DNA of 64,000 nt from Rugalucina vietnamica (lineage: Eukaryota; Mollusca; Bivalvia; Lucinida; Lucinidae). Shown here piece by piece: positions 11,700-23,755 of the stretch. The stretch's first letter is position 1, and each line of letters starts with the position of its first letter. The notes below the pieces were generated by a model. That model did no database searches, had not been told where the DNA came from, and was given only the letters and a program-made list of their open reading frames with translations. The DNA lies in assembly GCA_964017185.1 (NCBI GenBank), contig OZ024869.1, positions 66,172,315 through 66,236,314 on the forward strand, given 5' to 3'. The translations under genes and the position numbers were made by a program.

Positions 11700-14479
11700 T
11701 ATATTACATCGGCATGTTTCCGTTATGTGTGAGATCACTGACATTCTAGTTATGGAGAGGAAGATTTGTAAAGGTGTTTGTACTAATGATAGCAATGGCG
11801 GTCATCTTGGTCATGTGACCTTGACCATAATACCAACGTTTTTGTGTCCCTGTCCAACAGCAGCTCCGTATGAAATACCCTTAAAATGGGAAAATAGCGT
11901 TTTGGCCAATCAGAACACATAGTCCCCTAGCTACCATAAACCCCTTTCCCCAAGGGGGAATTTTCTACACTATTATTTTCTTAAAGTATATTTAAGAAAG
12001 CTATCAATTCCTATTTTCTGCCGTTCTGAAGAAGAAGCGTTTGCGTTTTACGCTATTTTGAATTTTATGACCATAAGCATTCTGTTTTTGTATATAAATA
12101 ATGGGGGTACACGTAGGAAATTGTTCATATCTCTGTTGTTTTTTTATTCTAGACCACTAAACTCGGACTCATTTTAAAGCTATAACAATGGTCGCTCACC
12201 CTATGATGCATTATGGAAAATGTAAATGATCTAACTTGCATAGCGTTTATAAGCGTTAATTAAAATATTAAAAATTACAAAAAAACAACATCATATAATC
12301 CCATAAATAAACGTCTTTGAAGATAAAACTATCAGTGTGACAAATTGTTTTTGCACCAATAATATCATTTAAAAATGTTGATGCCATGGGTTCGTATGAA
12401 AATGGTCTCATTTGCATATTAAAATGATCTAATTTGCATATTTATGAATATAAATTAAAGCAATAAAATTTGGAGAAAATAACGAAAAAAAAATAAAATA
12501 AAATACTGCCATTTTTGGGACGGGCTTCGCAATCTACATAGCACTGCTAGTACAAGTTCTTGTGGCTGCTTATTGGTCAGAATGACCACCTAAATGACCA
12601 AATGCTGTCATCAGCAATGAACACATTTGTACGACGTAAATTTACATACTTTCTAGAAGGGGGACAGGGTAGGAATATGGTATCTGCCCGTTCTGATGAG
12701 TAGATGAGCTGCTTTTGTCTCCAGACAAAGTTTTGACGGACTACCTGATAACTGTTTAACCGCTTACAAGGTCTGAGTCTGCCAAGGAAAAGTGGTTTGC
12801 CAGGAAAAGTGGTTTGGTAAAGTGGTTTAGTCAAACCATCCATAGTTTAGTCAAACCACCCATATGTATTTTTTTTCTTGGGTGGGTATACACTTGGCAA
12901 AAATGCCAACGCACTACTTTTAGAATTTGAATAACTTCACTTTTGTCAAAGATTTGACTTTGAAATTTAGCACACGCTTGTCTCTTAAGCACTTACACAC
13001 ACCTACTAGGTTAATTCACACAAATTTTCTCTCGGAATCGCGCAATAAGTAAACCATGAAAAACATGTTTTCTGCACGTGCTCCTTGTGGTATGTAGCTT
13101 TTTCTCATTCTGAAACTTTTATCGGAAGCCCGGTTATGTACCATATCGAAGTCAATAAAAATGGTTCGTCTATCTGTTGAAAAAATGGCTGGAGCGATTG
13201 GTTTAGTTGAGGGGGTTACGTCTTTTACGCAGGTACGTTTAAAGTCAATGCAAAAAGGAAGTCTTAATTTCGCCATTTTTTCTTGCTTAAACACAACCAT
13301 TTGGTATCATTCGAGTTCAATTTTGAAAGGCAACCATTTTGTCATAAAGTGAAATTCGTTTCCACTTTCAGCCTGTCCGTCCGTCCGTCCGTTTACTCGT
13401 ACAAAGACTCAGTCGTAGCCCTTAAAAGTGTTTTGTAATTCCTGCAAATCCTCAAGCCCGTCGCCAGTAAGAGCAAGTGTTGGTTGCTGAGCACAAAATG
13501 TAATAAGAAATCACATCATATCCATGCGACAGCGCTGCTTAGCGGTGGTACAGGCTAATAAGGGACACACTAGACATTAATTTGTTTAGATGAATTGAAC
13601 TGATAGGTTCGAAATTCTGTTTATTTGCCCTTTTGGGAACTTACTTAAGCAGTAAATTTTAATCTTTGTAAGAGAATTATTGATGTAATTCTCACTACCA
13701 CACAATAAAATTGTTCTGCAAATCATTTTTATAACGTTATGTACGATTTACCCTTACCTTACACTACCGTTGTTTTCAATCGTATTTCCTGATTTTTCGA
13801 ATCATGGGTGTGCTAACAAAAAGCTCAATAAATATCGACAGAAATCGCCGATCGCAATCAAATTTAGCCACATTATTTCAATATGATGTGTCTTATCATG
13901 TTTTGAATGTTAACATTTTTGGCCGATTCGTTTTTGAAATATTGGCAAAAATCTTACTAGGTGCGTTGGGAATTTGGTTAAGTATATCTTAAAGCAAATT
14001 CTGGATGTCATGACATCCTAATGTTGGGTTAAATTGAAGCAACGTCCCAACATTACCATAGCTGTTTGCTGGGACTTAATGCAATTTACTTTCTAATTAA
14101 TGATATCAGTCAATAAATACAGTGCTACAAATGTATCTTTTAAAATGACATATTTCAAGTTCTAGTCAGCGTTACAACTCAGCATACTGGCAATTCTGTT
14201 TGTGACAAACATATCTTTACTTGAAGCATCTAACTCAAACATGGGACATCTTGTTTCACTTAAGCCCAGAAAGACCTCTTAACCGTCTTTAACTGGAAAT
14301 GACAACATAAAATGCATTATACATTATAAAAGTACATATGATGATAAACATTACACCTTTGAATGATCAGACATTTGCCAAAACCAAAGAATCAGCAGCA
14401 GTAAGATTAAAATGCACAAATCAAGATCACAGACTTGAATCAATTTCAAATCATTAACAGTAAAAAGGGTCAAACAAAG
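11700..14479. other. 2.8-kb stretch with no supported gene
   Basis: A fragment of the mosaic repeat (GTCATCTTGGTCATGTGACC) lies near 11800. Partial copies of TGGTTTAGTCAAACCA-like words occur at 12788-12860. A CCGT run lies near 13373-13393. Overlapping opposite-strand ORFs at 13016-13352 have no recognisable domain and I do not support either as a gene. Confidence 0.4.
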
Positions 14480-16860
14480 TCACTAAATGTGCAGAAGAGT
14501 CCATAAGATCAGCTTCGATAGCGGCTAATGATGAAGTGCTTCTAAGAAAAATTAGCCAACAAAACTAAGTTGCCAACGAAGCACATTATCAGAAACACTG
14601 CAGATGAAATTATTCAAGAAATCAGTCCCGACATGTGCCCCATGATGGCTCAGAGAGTTCTAAAACCCAACAAGCACACAGTGATGCATTTGAATATCTT
14701 TGCAGTTACATTGAAGGGCCAGAAGGTTGGTGACCATGTTAAGAGAACGGTATTTAGCATATCTGCTTGAACATATCCAGCTGAATGTAATGAAAGTTAC
14801 AAAACGATAATACAAACATAAGGAAAAACTGATCAAGCATTTTGCTGGTAAGTTATGGCAGCCTTCATCATCATGTAAAAGTGAACTTGTTGCAGATACT
14901 CAGGGTCAAGCTGTTGAAATGGCTTTAAAATTAGCAGCATCAGAAGAAAAAAGGTTTCAAAAATCAGCAATGATTCTGAGAAGACAAGTCACAAACAGTC
15001 AGAGGCAATCGGAAGCAATGTCATGGCCCCCTACATCACCATGGCTCCTTTCTGGACAACGGAAGCCCCAAGACATTGTGAAAACCTTTTTCGCATGTGC
15101 GATTACTGGTATATCTGCCAAAGCAATTTCAAATGAGAATAACAGACTTTCAACATCTCTAGCTGAAGACCTTTGTTACGCTGTGGCAAATGGCGAATGG
15201 ACAATACCAAAACTCATTCTGCCAATGACGATCAGACATCTGACATAGAAAGCTGAAGTAATTACAATCATAAATAGATATGGGCATGGCCATTCTTACA
15301 CTTAAATTTTGGAACATGAGACAGCATTATGTAACTCTGTTCTTATGTCCGAGTCAGTTCTGCCTGTAAATATGTCTACTGAGAACAATATTATTTTACA
15401 TTTGTGCTGGAACAACTTTGATTTGAACGAGGAGACACCTTCAGGCCCGGGCACAACTCACTCTACACATGGTACTGTTATTCAAGAAGTAGCATTGCCA
15501 GTCACCTCCTCTGGAGTACGAGTCTCAGCCAACTGTACCAACCAAACAAAGAACTAAGGAAGTTGTGACCAAACCATGTTATGCAAAAGCAAGAGTGGAG
15601 CCAAACATACTTGTCACTAACAAAACCCCAGTCTACAATTTTGATCAAAATGATTTCCAGATTTTAACTTGGCTGATATGTAAAGAAATAGGTAGTACTT
15701 TTGATCAACAGACTATGCCTTCATATTCTGGCTAGCTTTCAATAACTGACACCGAAACAAGCAGTAGGAAATCCATGTAGAGTATATGGCTCCACTCAAT
15801 CTTTCAATCAATGAAAATTCCACTGTCAAGCACATTCTTGAAACTTCTCTAGCAGCTAGTCAAACAGTTGGTCAGCAGTATGCCATTGTAACTTTTGATC
15901 TAACTGTGTCTAAGAAAGCCTATGCTCTGGTTTGGCAGCTTCCCCATCTTAAAAGTGTCATTGTGAAGCTGGGCGTGTTTGATACCATCTGCTCCCTGTT
16001 CGGGAGTATAGGTAAGATGATGAGAGTCAGTGGATTGGCAGAAATTGTAATAGAGTCAGGAATATGTGCAAGTGGGTCACTGGATCAGGTCCTAAAAGGT
16101 AAACACTATAACGTTGCATTCTGTATACTTAAACTGGTTATGGAAGCGCTAGAACGGTTATTGTTGCAGCAGTATGAAGAAAGACAGCGGCGTGCACGTA
16201 CTATTTCCAAAGACACAGCTAATCTGCTACAGGAACTTGCTCAGTCTCCATGCAAAGAGACGCTGGATAAGGCAGAGAACTCGGAAGATTTCAATAAATA
16301 TCAACAACGGAGACTCTGGTAAAACTGCAGAGTTCTGGCTAAAGTACATGGACATTGTTCACATGATCCTAATACTGAACAAAGCCACTAAAGAAAATGA
16401 TCTTGAGCTGCCCATTGCGTCACTTTACAGCTTGTGTCGTCTATGTTTGCTTATGATCATACACACTATTCCAGATATGTCCCAGTGTATCTGATGACAA
16501 TGCTAAATCTGGACAGTTCGCGCCCAGGAGCATCCCAACTACTTAGGAACAATGGGTTTAGTGTCTCTAGATCCGCAATACCCAGATCACGTAATGCAGT
16601 AGATATTACAATTGAACAGACCATCAATAGGCATGCCGAATCTCAGGGTGGAGTTATTGGATTCAGCCGAAATTACTCTGCTTATTTTCGCTGGTGTACG
16701 ACTCGGCATTTCCGAGCAAAGTATGTTGAGGCAACCCTTGAAGTGACATATATGTTATCAGAAGAGGTTTCCGTTCGCAAGGAGTTGCAGAAATCGCAGG
16801 TACACGCCAGTGAAAATGATGTCGGGGGGGGGGGTTCGCCCTACTGGCCAGCTGCCTAAC
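14480..16860 (+). pseudogene. Decayed coding relic of an invertebrate repeat-borne protein family
   Basis: Several adjacent frames read as consecutive parts of one protein. In order: an N-terminal part with VLLRKISQQN and HYQKHC (14530-14600); SWPPTSPWLL (15030); RLSTSLAEDLCYAVANGEWT and RHLT (15150-15245); KAEVITIINRYGHGHSYT across a stop; NNFDLNEETPSGPGTTHSTHG (15415); a long helical block at 15786-16320; and a C-terminal VDITIEQTINRH-ESQGGVIGFSRN block (16600-16680). At least four frameshifts or stops separate them. I recall similar multi-copy proteins in marine invertebrates, associated with repeats and of unknown function, but cannot name a domain. A full-length relative would be roughly 800-900 residues. 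Confidence 0.6.
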
Positions 16861-17263
16861 AGCTCAATGATTCCTCATCTGTAGAATAAATATAGGTTTT
16901 TAAATGTTTGTTAACCATTTTTGACTAAATTCGATCAGTTTGGTTTGCCTGCAAAACTTCTTTCTTTCTATAAACGTCAACCATGTTTCTTGTTGCGTTG
17001 GGAGTCCCCCCTTGGGTTAGTATATTGTTATTTTCAAGTGGTTTGACCAGGGTACGGAACGGTTAATGTTCAGATGAAAATGAAAGCGTTATTTTATTTT
17101 TCAAGAGTTGGACATGCGTGATTAAAGTTGTATAAAATCACATGTAATAGTCGGATCGCCGAAGGCTCGTTTAATAAATTTCATATGAAATGACCATTCA
17201 CGAGTATGATTCGTTTAATCATATGACTTTCAAAACAGGATCGATGGTTCCGTGCGACGAGCT
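16861..17263. other. Spacer, no gene seen
   Basis: AT-rich sequence between the decayed protein relic and the RT relic. Nothing is recognised. Confidence 0.4.
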
Positions 17264-18985
17264 TGTCCACATATGATTTTTCTACTCTGTATACAACATT
17301 ACCACATAATTTAATTAAAGAAAAACTTCTGGATTTGATAGAGTGGACCTTCAAAAGGGCATTAAAAAACTATGGTTCACTTTATTTGGCATGTAATGAC
17401 AGAAAGGCATTTTTTCACTTCCTCTGACCAAAGTACTCGTAGATATACACTTTGGTCATGTCAGAATGTGTGCGACGCATTATCCTATCTCCTGGATAAT
17501 ATTTATATTAGATTTGGGACCAAGTTATACAGACAAATTGTTGGAATTCCGATGGGTACAAACTGCGCACCTCTCGTAGCTGATTTATTTTTATACTGCT
17601 ACGAAAGAGATTTCATGGATTCTCTTAACCATGATAATCAAGCTGACGTTATCGAGGCTTTTAATTCCACTTCCAGGTACCTCGATGAACTTCTTAACAT
17701 TGACAACCCTTATTTTGAAGGTATGGTCAATCTAATTTATCCACCTGAACTACAATTGAACAAAGCCAATATATCGGATACCGAAGCCCCCTTTTTTGAT
17801 CTACATCTTTCTGTTGCAAATGGATTTGTTTCTTCTAAAATTAATGATAAGCGCGATGACTTTGATTTTGATATAGTAAACTTTCCGTTTTTGGATGGTG
17901 ACGTTCCTCGCCGTGCTTCTTATGGCGTATACATTTCGCAACTAGTTTGCTAGAGTCTGCAATCATGTTACAGACTTCGACGCTCGAAATAAATGTTTAA
18001 CGGCCAAACTTCTCCAACAGGGCTATCGGTATCATAAACTTCGAAAAACCTTTTCTAAATTTTATCGTAGACACTATGAATTGATTTCCAAATATAATGT
18101 TGGGTTAAAGACGCTTTTAAATGAGGGCCTTTCGGAACCAGAATTTTATGGTGACTTGGTTTACAAATTCAAGAAACTTATAGGAAGTAATGATTTTTCA
18201 TTTCAGTTTAGAAAAATCATAACACGTTACAGACGTATAGGTTATAACTTGAATGTTATGCGACAGTCTGCTTTCTTAGTTTTTAACCCAATCATGGTTG
18301 ATAACTACGCTGCCTTCTTTAATTGCACGCCGGTGGGTCGGGCGTCAGACTCTATGATGGCCCCGACTTAAAGCTATTCATTTTAGTTGGTTGGGACCGG
18401 AGCTTCTTGTCTGTTGCTTGGCCCACCGGGGTCCAACTGATGTTTTTCTTTTGCTCCGGAGTTAGTAAGTTATTCGGCGCCCAGGGATCTCCATCGTCGG
18501 GCAGCTTACTGAATCTGTGAGTCCTGGTTTTTGATTCATCAGGATGTTAATCATGATTTATTTGTTTGTTCTTGATGATTCATTGACTAGTTAGGGATTC
18601 ACCACGAGGACCGAAGAACTAACTAAATGTTATGAACCACTGCAGAAGCTGAGGGTGAGGTTACGGCCGTGTAAAATCGATTTAAGCCCGCCAGTAACTT
18701 TTTGTTACTGATCGTTCCAAGTCGATACTTCTGTTGCGGTTCTTTTTATGTCTTGGTGTTTAATATTTTTGTGCTGTTGGCGCCTTATGTATGTCATCAT
18801 ATTTTTAGTTAAGTTAAGGTAACTGATTGGCCACCTATTGGGAAAATAGCTGCTCATTCGGCTTACGAAATGTTTTCATGGTATAGGTACCTAATTGTTA
18901 GTTTGGTTTTTTCCCACCTCGGGTTTTTGGAGTGGGAATCTTTTGCTGATTGCGCCTTTTCCTGATCTTTGCCTACTTGTACCTT
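17264..18985 (+). pseudogene. Reverse-transcriptase element, copy 1 (5'-truncated, frameshifted)
   Basis: The frame opens at STYDFSTLYTTLPHNLIKEK. It then shifts by one base in a T run near 17413 and continues through RQIVGIPMGTNCAPLVADLF (RT block) and SRYLDELLNIDNPYF, where YLDE replaces the usual YxDD. Next come SDTEAPFFDLHLS and YGVYISQL. A small deletion near 17943, relative to copy 2, shifts frame again into KCLTAKLLQQGYRYHKL and ends NCTPVGRASDSMMAPT at 18371. About 600 bp of 3' UTR follows, ending GCCTACTTGTACCTT. The family is common in aquatic invertebrates; I think it is Penelope-like or non-LTR but cannot settle the clade. It is inactive. Confidence 0.85.
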
Positions 18986-19454
18986 CGTGCATCGCCTTTA
19001 AGTGGATACCTTTTCAATGAAAAATTGCATTGTTGATACGGACGTCGTCAATGGTGTTACGTACTCCCGATTTGTTTATATAATGATTATATAAACCTAA
19101 AATTGAAGGCAAAACAATCGATTGAATAGACACTCACTGAATAAACGGAACAACAATGATGTACATACACAAAAGCTTTGGATTAACTATAACATCAGTA
19201 AATCATTGTATTGGGTTTGGTTTAAAGAAACACACTTTTACAATTGAAAATTAAGAAAATAAAAAGTACATCAACTATAGACTTATACTCACACATGATA
19301 ACGATGACAAGAGTTATCACATTTCGCCTGTACAGGTGTCCTTGATGAAGTATCATTTTTGTTATTCTTTTGTTTTTCTTATACACGTAATAGTTTGTTA
19401 TTTTTGTGTTGTTTTATTTTGTTGACGTGCTTTACAGTCGGACTAGAGTTGAAA
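18986..19454. other. Spacer, no gene seen
   Basis: AT-rich; no recognised element before the TRIM target site. Confidence 0.4.
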
Positions 19455-19458
19455 CTAG

Positions 19459-19969
19459 TGTAACGAACAGCCGAGCCAAGCCACAGCAAACCCCGTCGGT
19501 GGAAAAGCATGCTCATCCACCAAGGGTGGTTTACTGCGCTATATACCTAACACTTACTCTAATCACAAAGTTTCGAGTTTATAATTTGCATATTACTACC
19601 CGCTAATATGCCGCTAATACGTTGCACCAACGTATTCTACAAGGGAGACTATCCCGTTACATTACTTCCCCCTCCGAGAAGACTCGTCCCGAGTCTTGGC
19701 CTGGGGACTACATGGGTAAGGCAACTCCGTTCTGGCAGTTGTCATCATCCCACCGCTGCCACCAAATGTAACGAGCAGCCGAGCCAAGCCACAGCAAACC
19801 CCGTCGGTGGAAAAGCATGCTCATCCACCAAGGGTGGTTTACTGCGCTATATACCTAACACTTACTCTAATCACAAAGTTTCGAGTTTATAATTTGCATA
19901 TTACTACCCGCTAATATGCCGCTAATACGTTGCACCAACGTATTCTACAAGGGAGACTATCCCGTTACA
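19459..19969 (-). mobile_element. TRIM: miniature LTR retrotransposon with tRNA-Leu primer site
   Basis: Two 203-bp direct repeats (19459-19661 and 19767-19969) differ at one base. Both begin TGTAAC and end GTTACA, so they have TG...CA ends. The 105-bp interior, read on the minus strand, starts TT then TGGTGGCAGCGGTGGGAT, complementary to the 3' end of animal tRNA-Leu including CCA. It ends in the purine tract GGAGGGGGAAGTAA just before the other LTR. CTAG flanks both sides (19455-19458 and 19970-19973). That is a complete LTR-PBS-PPT-LTR unit with no coding. The tRNA-Leu primer and TGTAAC ends suggest a deletion derivative of a Mag/Steamer-like Ty3 element; that link is inference. LTR near-identity implies recent insertion. 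Confidence 0.9.
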
Positions 19970-20204
19970 CTAGAATCAAAGGAAATGTATCTGTGATCAG
20001 AAATAAAATCCGCCAATGTCTTTTTTCTGAGGACAGTTGGCATACATTATAGGCTGAGGTTGAGAATATAGAATAACAGAACCACAGCTTGCACCGGCCT
20101 TGTCGGATTGCTATATCAACTCAGTGATGTTTAGATAACATAATCTCTACGAATTATCAGCTACCAATGGGAGACAATAACAGATGTAATATCAATGCAG
20201 AGAG

Positions 20205-20300
20205 ATATATAGACAAACAGACAGAAAGACAGACACACAAACAGAAAGACAGACACACAAACAGACAGACAGACTGACAAACAGACCGACAGAGACAGAC

Positions 20301-20331
<31 letters not shown>

Positions 20332-20340
20332 GAGACAATC
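20205..20340. repeat. CAGA/CAGACA simple repeat
   Basis: Imperfect runs of ACAGACAGAAAGACAGACAC. The Ser/Leu/Cys/Val-rich minus-strand ORF through it is an artefact. Confidence 0.9.
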
Positions 20341-20546
20341 AGTTATATTAGTAACTGTGCTTGGGGTTTTTAGCGGTTTGCCAGGAACCGAACCTTTTCT
20401 GAAAAAAAAGCTTCTGCAGTGGATTTTGTTCAGGTTGGTTCCCTTCTTTTTTTCTTCCACTGTATTGCGTAACTAAGCTTGAATATGATTCAAGAATAAA
20501 CAACAGAACCTTTAGGATAGAATCATTTTCTTGTGACACTTGTGAT

Positions 20547-20705
20547 ATGAGCCGCGTCCGGAAAAAACAATTTGGTTTCAGAACAGATCCGACACAAACC
20601 GAGCTGTACAGGCAAAAAAATAGCTAGAGGCTGGAAATTTTGGATTTAGAAAGTAAACGAATTGTACTATCCGTGTAGCGAAAACAAGGGTGCTGATCAG
20701 CTCGG
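20547..20705 (+). mobile_element. Hairpin family B, copy 1 (partial)
   Basis: Starts GAGCCGCGTCCGG, continues CGACACAAACCGAGCTGTACAG, and ends in GCGAAAACAAGGGTGCTGATCAGC, lacking the second hairpin arm. Confidence 0.65.
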
Positions 20706-20910
20706 TAGGCTCAAACTTGATACATAGGTGATAATGAAAAGCAAATCTTTATACTCACCTTAAGATAAACAACTAGGCATCGTTTATGCAGACTCATCCC
20801 TAGAACTGTCCATATTCTCTTCTCCACAGTGAAATTTTTAAACCGCCATACAGAAAGTGAAACATGTTAAGGCCATTTTGTATCAATCTCAAACCCCTAA
20901 TCAGACAGAA

Positions 20911-21165
20911 AAATGAGCCGCCGCATGAGAAAACAACAATTTGCATATGCAAAAACAAAGGCGCTGACCAGCGAAGCTGATCAGTGCCTTTGTTTTCGCT
21001 ACACAGATAGTACAATTCCTCTTCTTCTTGAATCCAAAATTTCAAGATTCTAGCCTGCTTCTGTGACTGCATATCTGAGTTTGAGTCGGTCCTGGTTGGA
21101 ACCCAAATAGTTGGTTTTCTCTTGCACAGGCTGAAATATCTGATATGCGCCCCCGCATGAGAAAA
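20911..21165 (-). mobile_element. Hairpin family B, copy 2 (reverse)
   Basis: Contains AAAGGCGCTGACCAGC...GCTGATCAGTGCCTTTGTTTTCGC and the inverted body of the family. It lies head-on to copy 3, creating a larger palindrome. Confidence 0.7.
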
Positions 21166-21385
21166 CCAACAATCTTGGTTTCTGAACAGGCCCGACACAA
21201 ACAGGTCTGTATAGTCACAGAAGAAGACTAGAAGCTTGAAATGTTGGATTTGAGAAGAAGAGGTATCGTACTTACTGTGTCAGTGGCAAAAACAAAGACG
21301 CTGATCAACTTCGCGGTTACCGCGAAGCTGGTCTGCGCCTTTGTTTTCGCACATGCACATACGCTTTCTGATGCGGGGGCTCATA
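21150..21385 (+). mobile_element. Hairpin family B, copy 3
   Basis: A full-length member with a CCGCATGAGAAAACCAACAA end, the CGACACAAACAGG body, a CTTCGCGGTTACCGCGAAG loop and a GATGCGGGGGCTCATATCAT end. Confidence 0.75.
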
Positions 21386-21989
21386 TCATAAACAAATCGG
21401 GAACAAATGCGTTATGAAGACACTTTGTGTTGACTATCTTCTTGAAAGTTGCAAATTTACAGTAACTCCATGTTGCCAAATCTAACGGGTCACTGATGGT
21501 GCTTGAGTAGCCGAAACCGCAGTATGACCCGAACTTTTCTCACTAAACTGTTCACTGCTGTTATAAATCTCAGTTTTATTTTTCATTTACAAATTAAGTG
21601 ATGTTTTTAAAATATTTTCTTCAATACAAACGAGCAGCAATTGGTTCTTTAATTCAGTCTTACTCTGTGCAGATCTTTGCTAAGGTAAATGAGTGTCGAT
21701 TGCTTTTACAAAATATTTTGTTATAGAATACAAGAATTTTTGACGATAATCATCGAGTTATTATTAGTCACTGTGTTATTGTACTGATATCTTTTGGTTT
21801 TGTCCCAAGTAGCGATATCGAAGAATAGGAGCGTGCAAGCGTACCTGTAGATATCACAACGATGGGCAATATGTATCGATATCAGTTTAATCCTTTTTCC
21901 ATATAGTTACTATAATGCTATTCATTTATATGGTTAAAATGACTTTTTATTATGGAAGGCGTAAAATATAAAATAGTATGGTTTCCACT

Positions 21990-22260
21990 AACCCGATCCC
22001 GCCGACTCTGCTACATAAACTCACCTGAGTCGAAGGCTCATGGAGAGCTTATAGGGTGGTTCTCAAGTCGGCGTCCGTTCGTCTGTGCGTGCGTACGTCC
22101 GTTCGTGCGTCCATATTTTCGAAAGTCTTCTTTGAAACCCCTTGGTCAGTTAAAGCCATTTTACATGAATATAGGAAGGGGGAACCCGTGTGTATATAAA
22201 TAATCCGGGTCACATGACCAATTTCCGCTATGCCTATATATACTGAGTTCCATAGCCAAC
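21990..22260 (-). repeat. End of mollusc mosaic repeat (reverse)
   Basis: Begins with CTCACCTGAGTCGAAGGCTC, the inverse of the GAGCC...GGTGAGC family end, followed by a CGTCCGTTCGTC-rich stretch and a GGTCACATGACCAATTTCCG block. It matches the 3' ends near 50098-50130 and 57120-57215 in inverted form. Confidence 0.65.
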
Positions 22261-22443
22261 GCAACTCGTCAATAAATTGATCATAAATATTTTATTTTTG
22301 TCATATAAGCATCAAATTTGACAACAACATATATAGAAAAATTGTTCATGTAGTCAGCAAAAACGATTTCACATTTCAATCGATTGACCTCCGGGAATAT
22401 TCGATTTGCGTGACACAGTGGTAGTTTTCAAAAATGAAAACAG

Positions 22444-22665
22444 TCAAAAACGAGTGTGACCACCCCGGGCATTGATCACAGCACGACAACGGTTTCTCGT
22501 GGAGCGAGTATACCGACAAACAACGTTGATGGGGATATTGTTCAACTCCTGAATCAATGCTACGCTTGGAGCTTTGTACGATTATTTGGCTGGTTAATAC
22601 GCGCACAGACACGTCTGTCAAGCTCGTTCCAGAGGTGCTCAATTGGTGCAAGATCTGAAAGAAAA
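22444..22665 (-). pseudogene. Tc1/mariner transposase C-terminal fragment
   Basis: On the minus strand the reading SDLAPIEHLWNELDRRV is followed, after a frameshift near 22556-22561, by LIQELNNIP, RNRCRAVINARGGHTRF and a stop at 22444. These are the conserved last blocks of Tc1-type transposases; the DD(E) core's final acidic residue lies in the PIEHLW-E region. Only about 70 residues remain. The adjacent repeat at 22640-22885 resembles 36786-37090 and may belong to the same element family. Confidence 0.85.
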
Positions 22666-22885
22666 ATATAATCTGCACTATGGATGATGTATGGGGAGAC
22701 TTTTAAGAGCCACATCGCGGCACAACGCCAGCTGCAGAAATAGCAAATAAAATATAATGGTTTGATCCTTTGGAAGCAGTAAAACATTCAAAGGGAGATA
22801 GCATGGACTATACTGCGCAATTTCGGGTAATGAGCCCTCATCAGTAGCCCTTTTGAAACCGGCAGCGAAATCCAGACTACACAAT
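22640..22885. repeat. Dispersed repeat shared with 36786-37090 and 59100-59200
   Basis: Contains ATAATCTGCACTATGGATG, TTTGATCCTTTGGAAGCAGT, and GGGAGATAGCATGGACTATA followed by GCGCAATTTCGGGTAATGA. The same blocks occur inverted at 36786-37090, and the last ones at 59100-59200. Confidence 0.65.
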
Positions 22886-22889
22886 CTGT

Positions 22890-23570
22890 TTTAATTTAAA
22901 TCTGTTTTAGTAAAATCGTTAATACCATTTCGCTGTCCAAGTAAAAATGGTACATGCAATAAAATGTATGAATTTGTGTTATCGGTAATTTCAGAGCTTT
23001 CACTATTTGTGCAGAAAGTTGGTTGTTATGCTGGCTGATATCGTGTTTATACTTAAAACTGAACAAGGTTTAGCTATTGAGTCATATGGAATCGAGATCT
23101 CAATCGTCTCATCCGAAAGACGATGTAAACCATTGAGCATTGATGCTCCTTATGTTTCAGACATACAAATAAATATGGATTTGTAGTCAGCTTGAAGACA
23201 ATCTTTTGTGAAAGTAACTAAACATGTGTGCCATGTCTTACCTAATATTAGATCATTGTCAGTGTATTTCATACCGTGTTTACTATCATTCATTTTTACC
23301 CCCTTGTTGGAAAACAGAAATGCTGTCGAATTTTCATCAGATCGCAGAAAAAGTGAAGCTCTGTAAAATAAAAATGAAAATTATGCAGAAAATGGGTAGC
23401 CTTTTACTAAATGCATATTTTAAGTTTGGATTCAGTATTATGAAGATAACTTTGAAAAAAAGGCCCGGTTTTCGTTGGCGCAATAATTTCATTTGGAGTA
23501 AAGCTCGATTATTGCTTTCAATCTAAACGCTATACAAGGTTGTCATTATTATCTAATCGAAATGAATAAA
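22890..23570. other. Spacer, no supported gene
   Basis: A 100-codon ORF at 23224-23526 has no recognised motif and no gene context. I do not support it. Confidence 0.35.
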
Positions 23571-23755
23571 ATAGCAGCTTTGCTGAACCAGATTTTTTAA
23601 ATAAAATGACACAATCGTTCGGAAGGATAAATACGGTCTCAAATTAAAATTTCAAAATCCGGTTGCGGTACAGTCCAAAAAGGGTAGCGTCTCACCTGAA
23701 AACTCTTAAATTTTGCACATTCTGGATTGCCCATTAGTGTACAAAAGTGTAAGTA
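23571..23755 (+). mobile_element. Solo end related to the 5.9-kb transposon
   Basis: Starts TAGCAGCTTTGCTGAAC, then AATCGTTCGGAAGGATAAAT, GGTCTCAAATTAAAAT, AATCCGGTTG and AAAAAGGGTAGCGTC, in the same order as the left arm beginning at 3942 but diverged. No matching right end was found. It abuts the foldback element. Confidence 0.7.

Noticed and set aside
13016..13352. Overlapping ORFs on opposite strands (94 and 63 codons)
   Set aside because: No recognised motif, no support for choosing a strand, and no gene context.
19406..19892. 66- and 94-codon plus-strand ORFs
   Set aside because: They are translations of the duplicated LTRs of the TRIM.
20161..20460. 99-codon Cys/Leu/Ser/Val-rich ORF resembling a membrane protein
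   Set aside because: It is the translation of a CAGA simple repeat.
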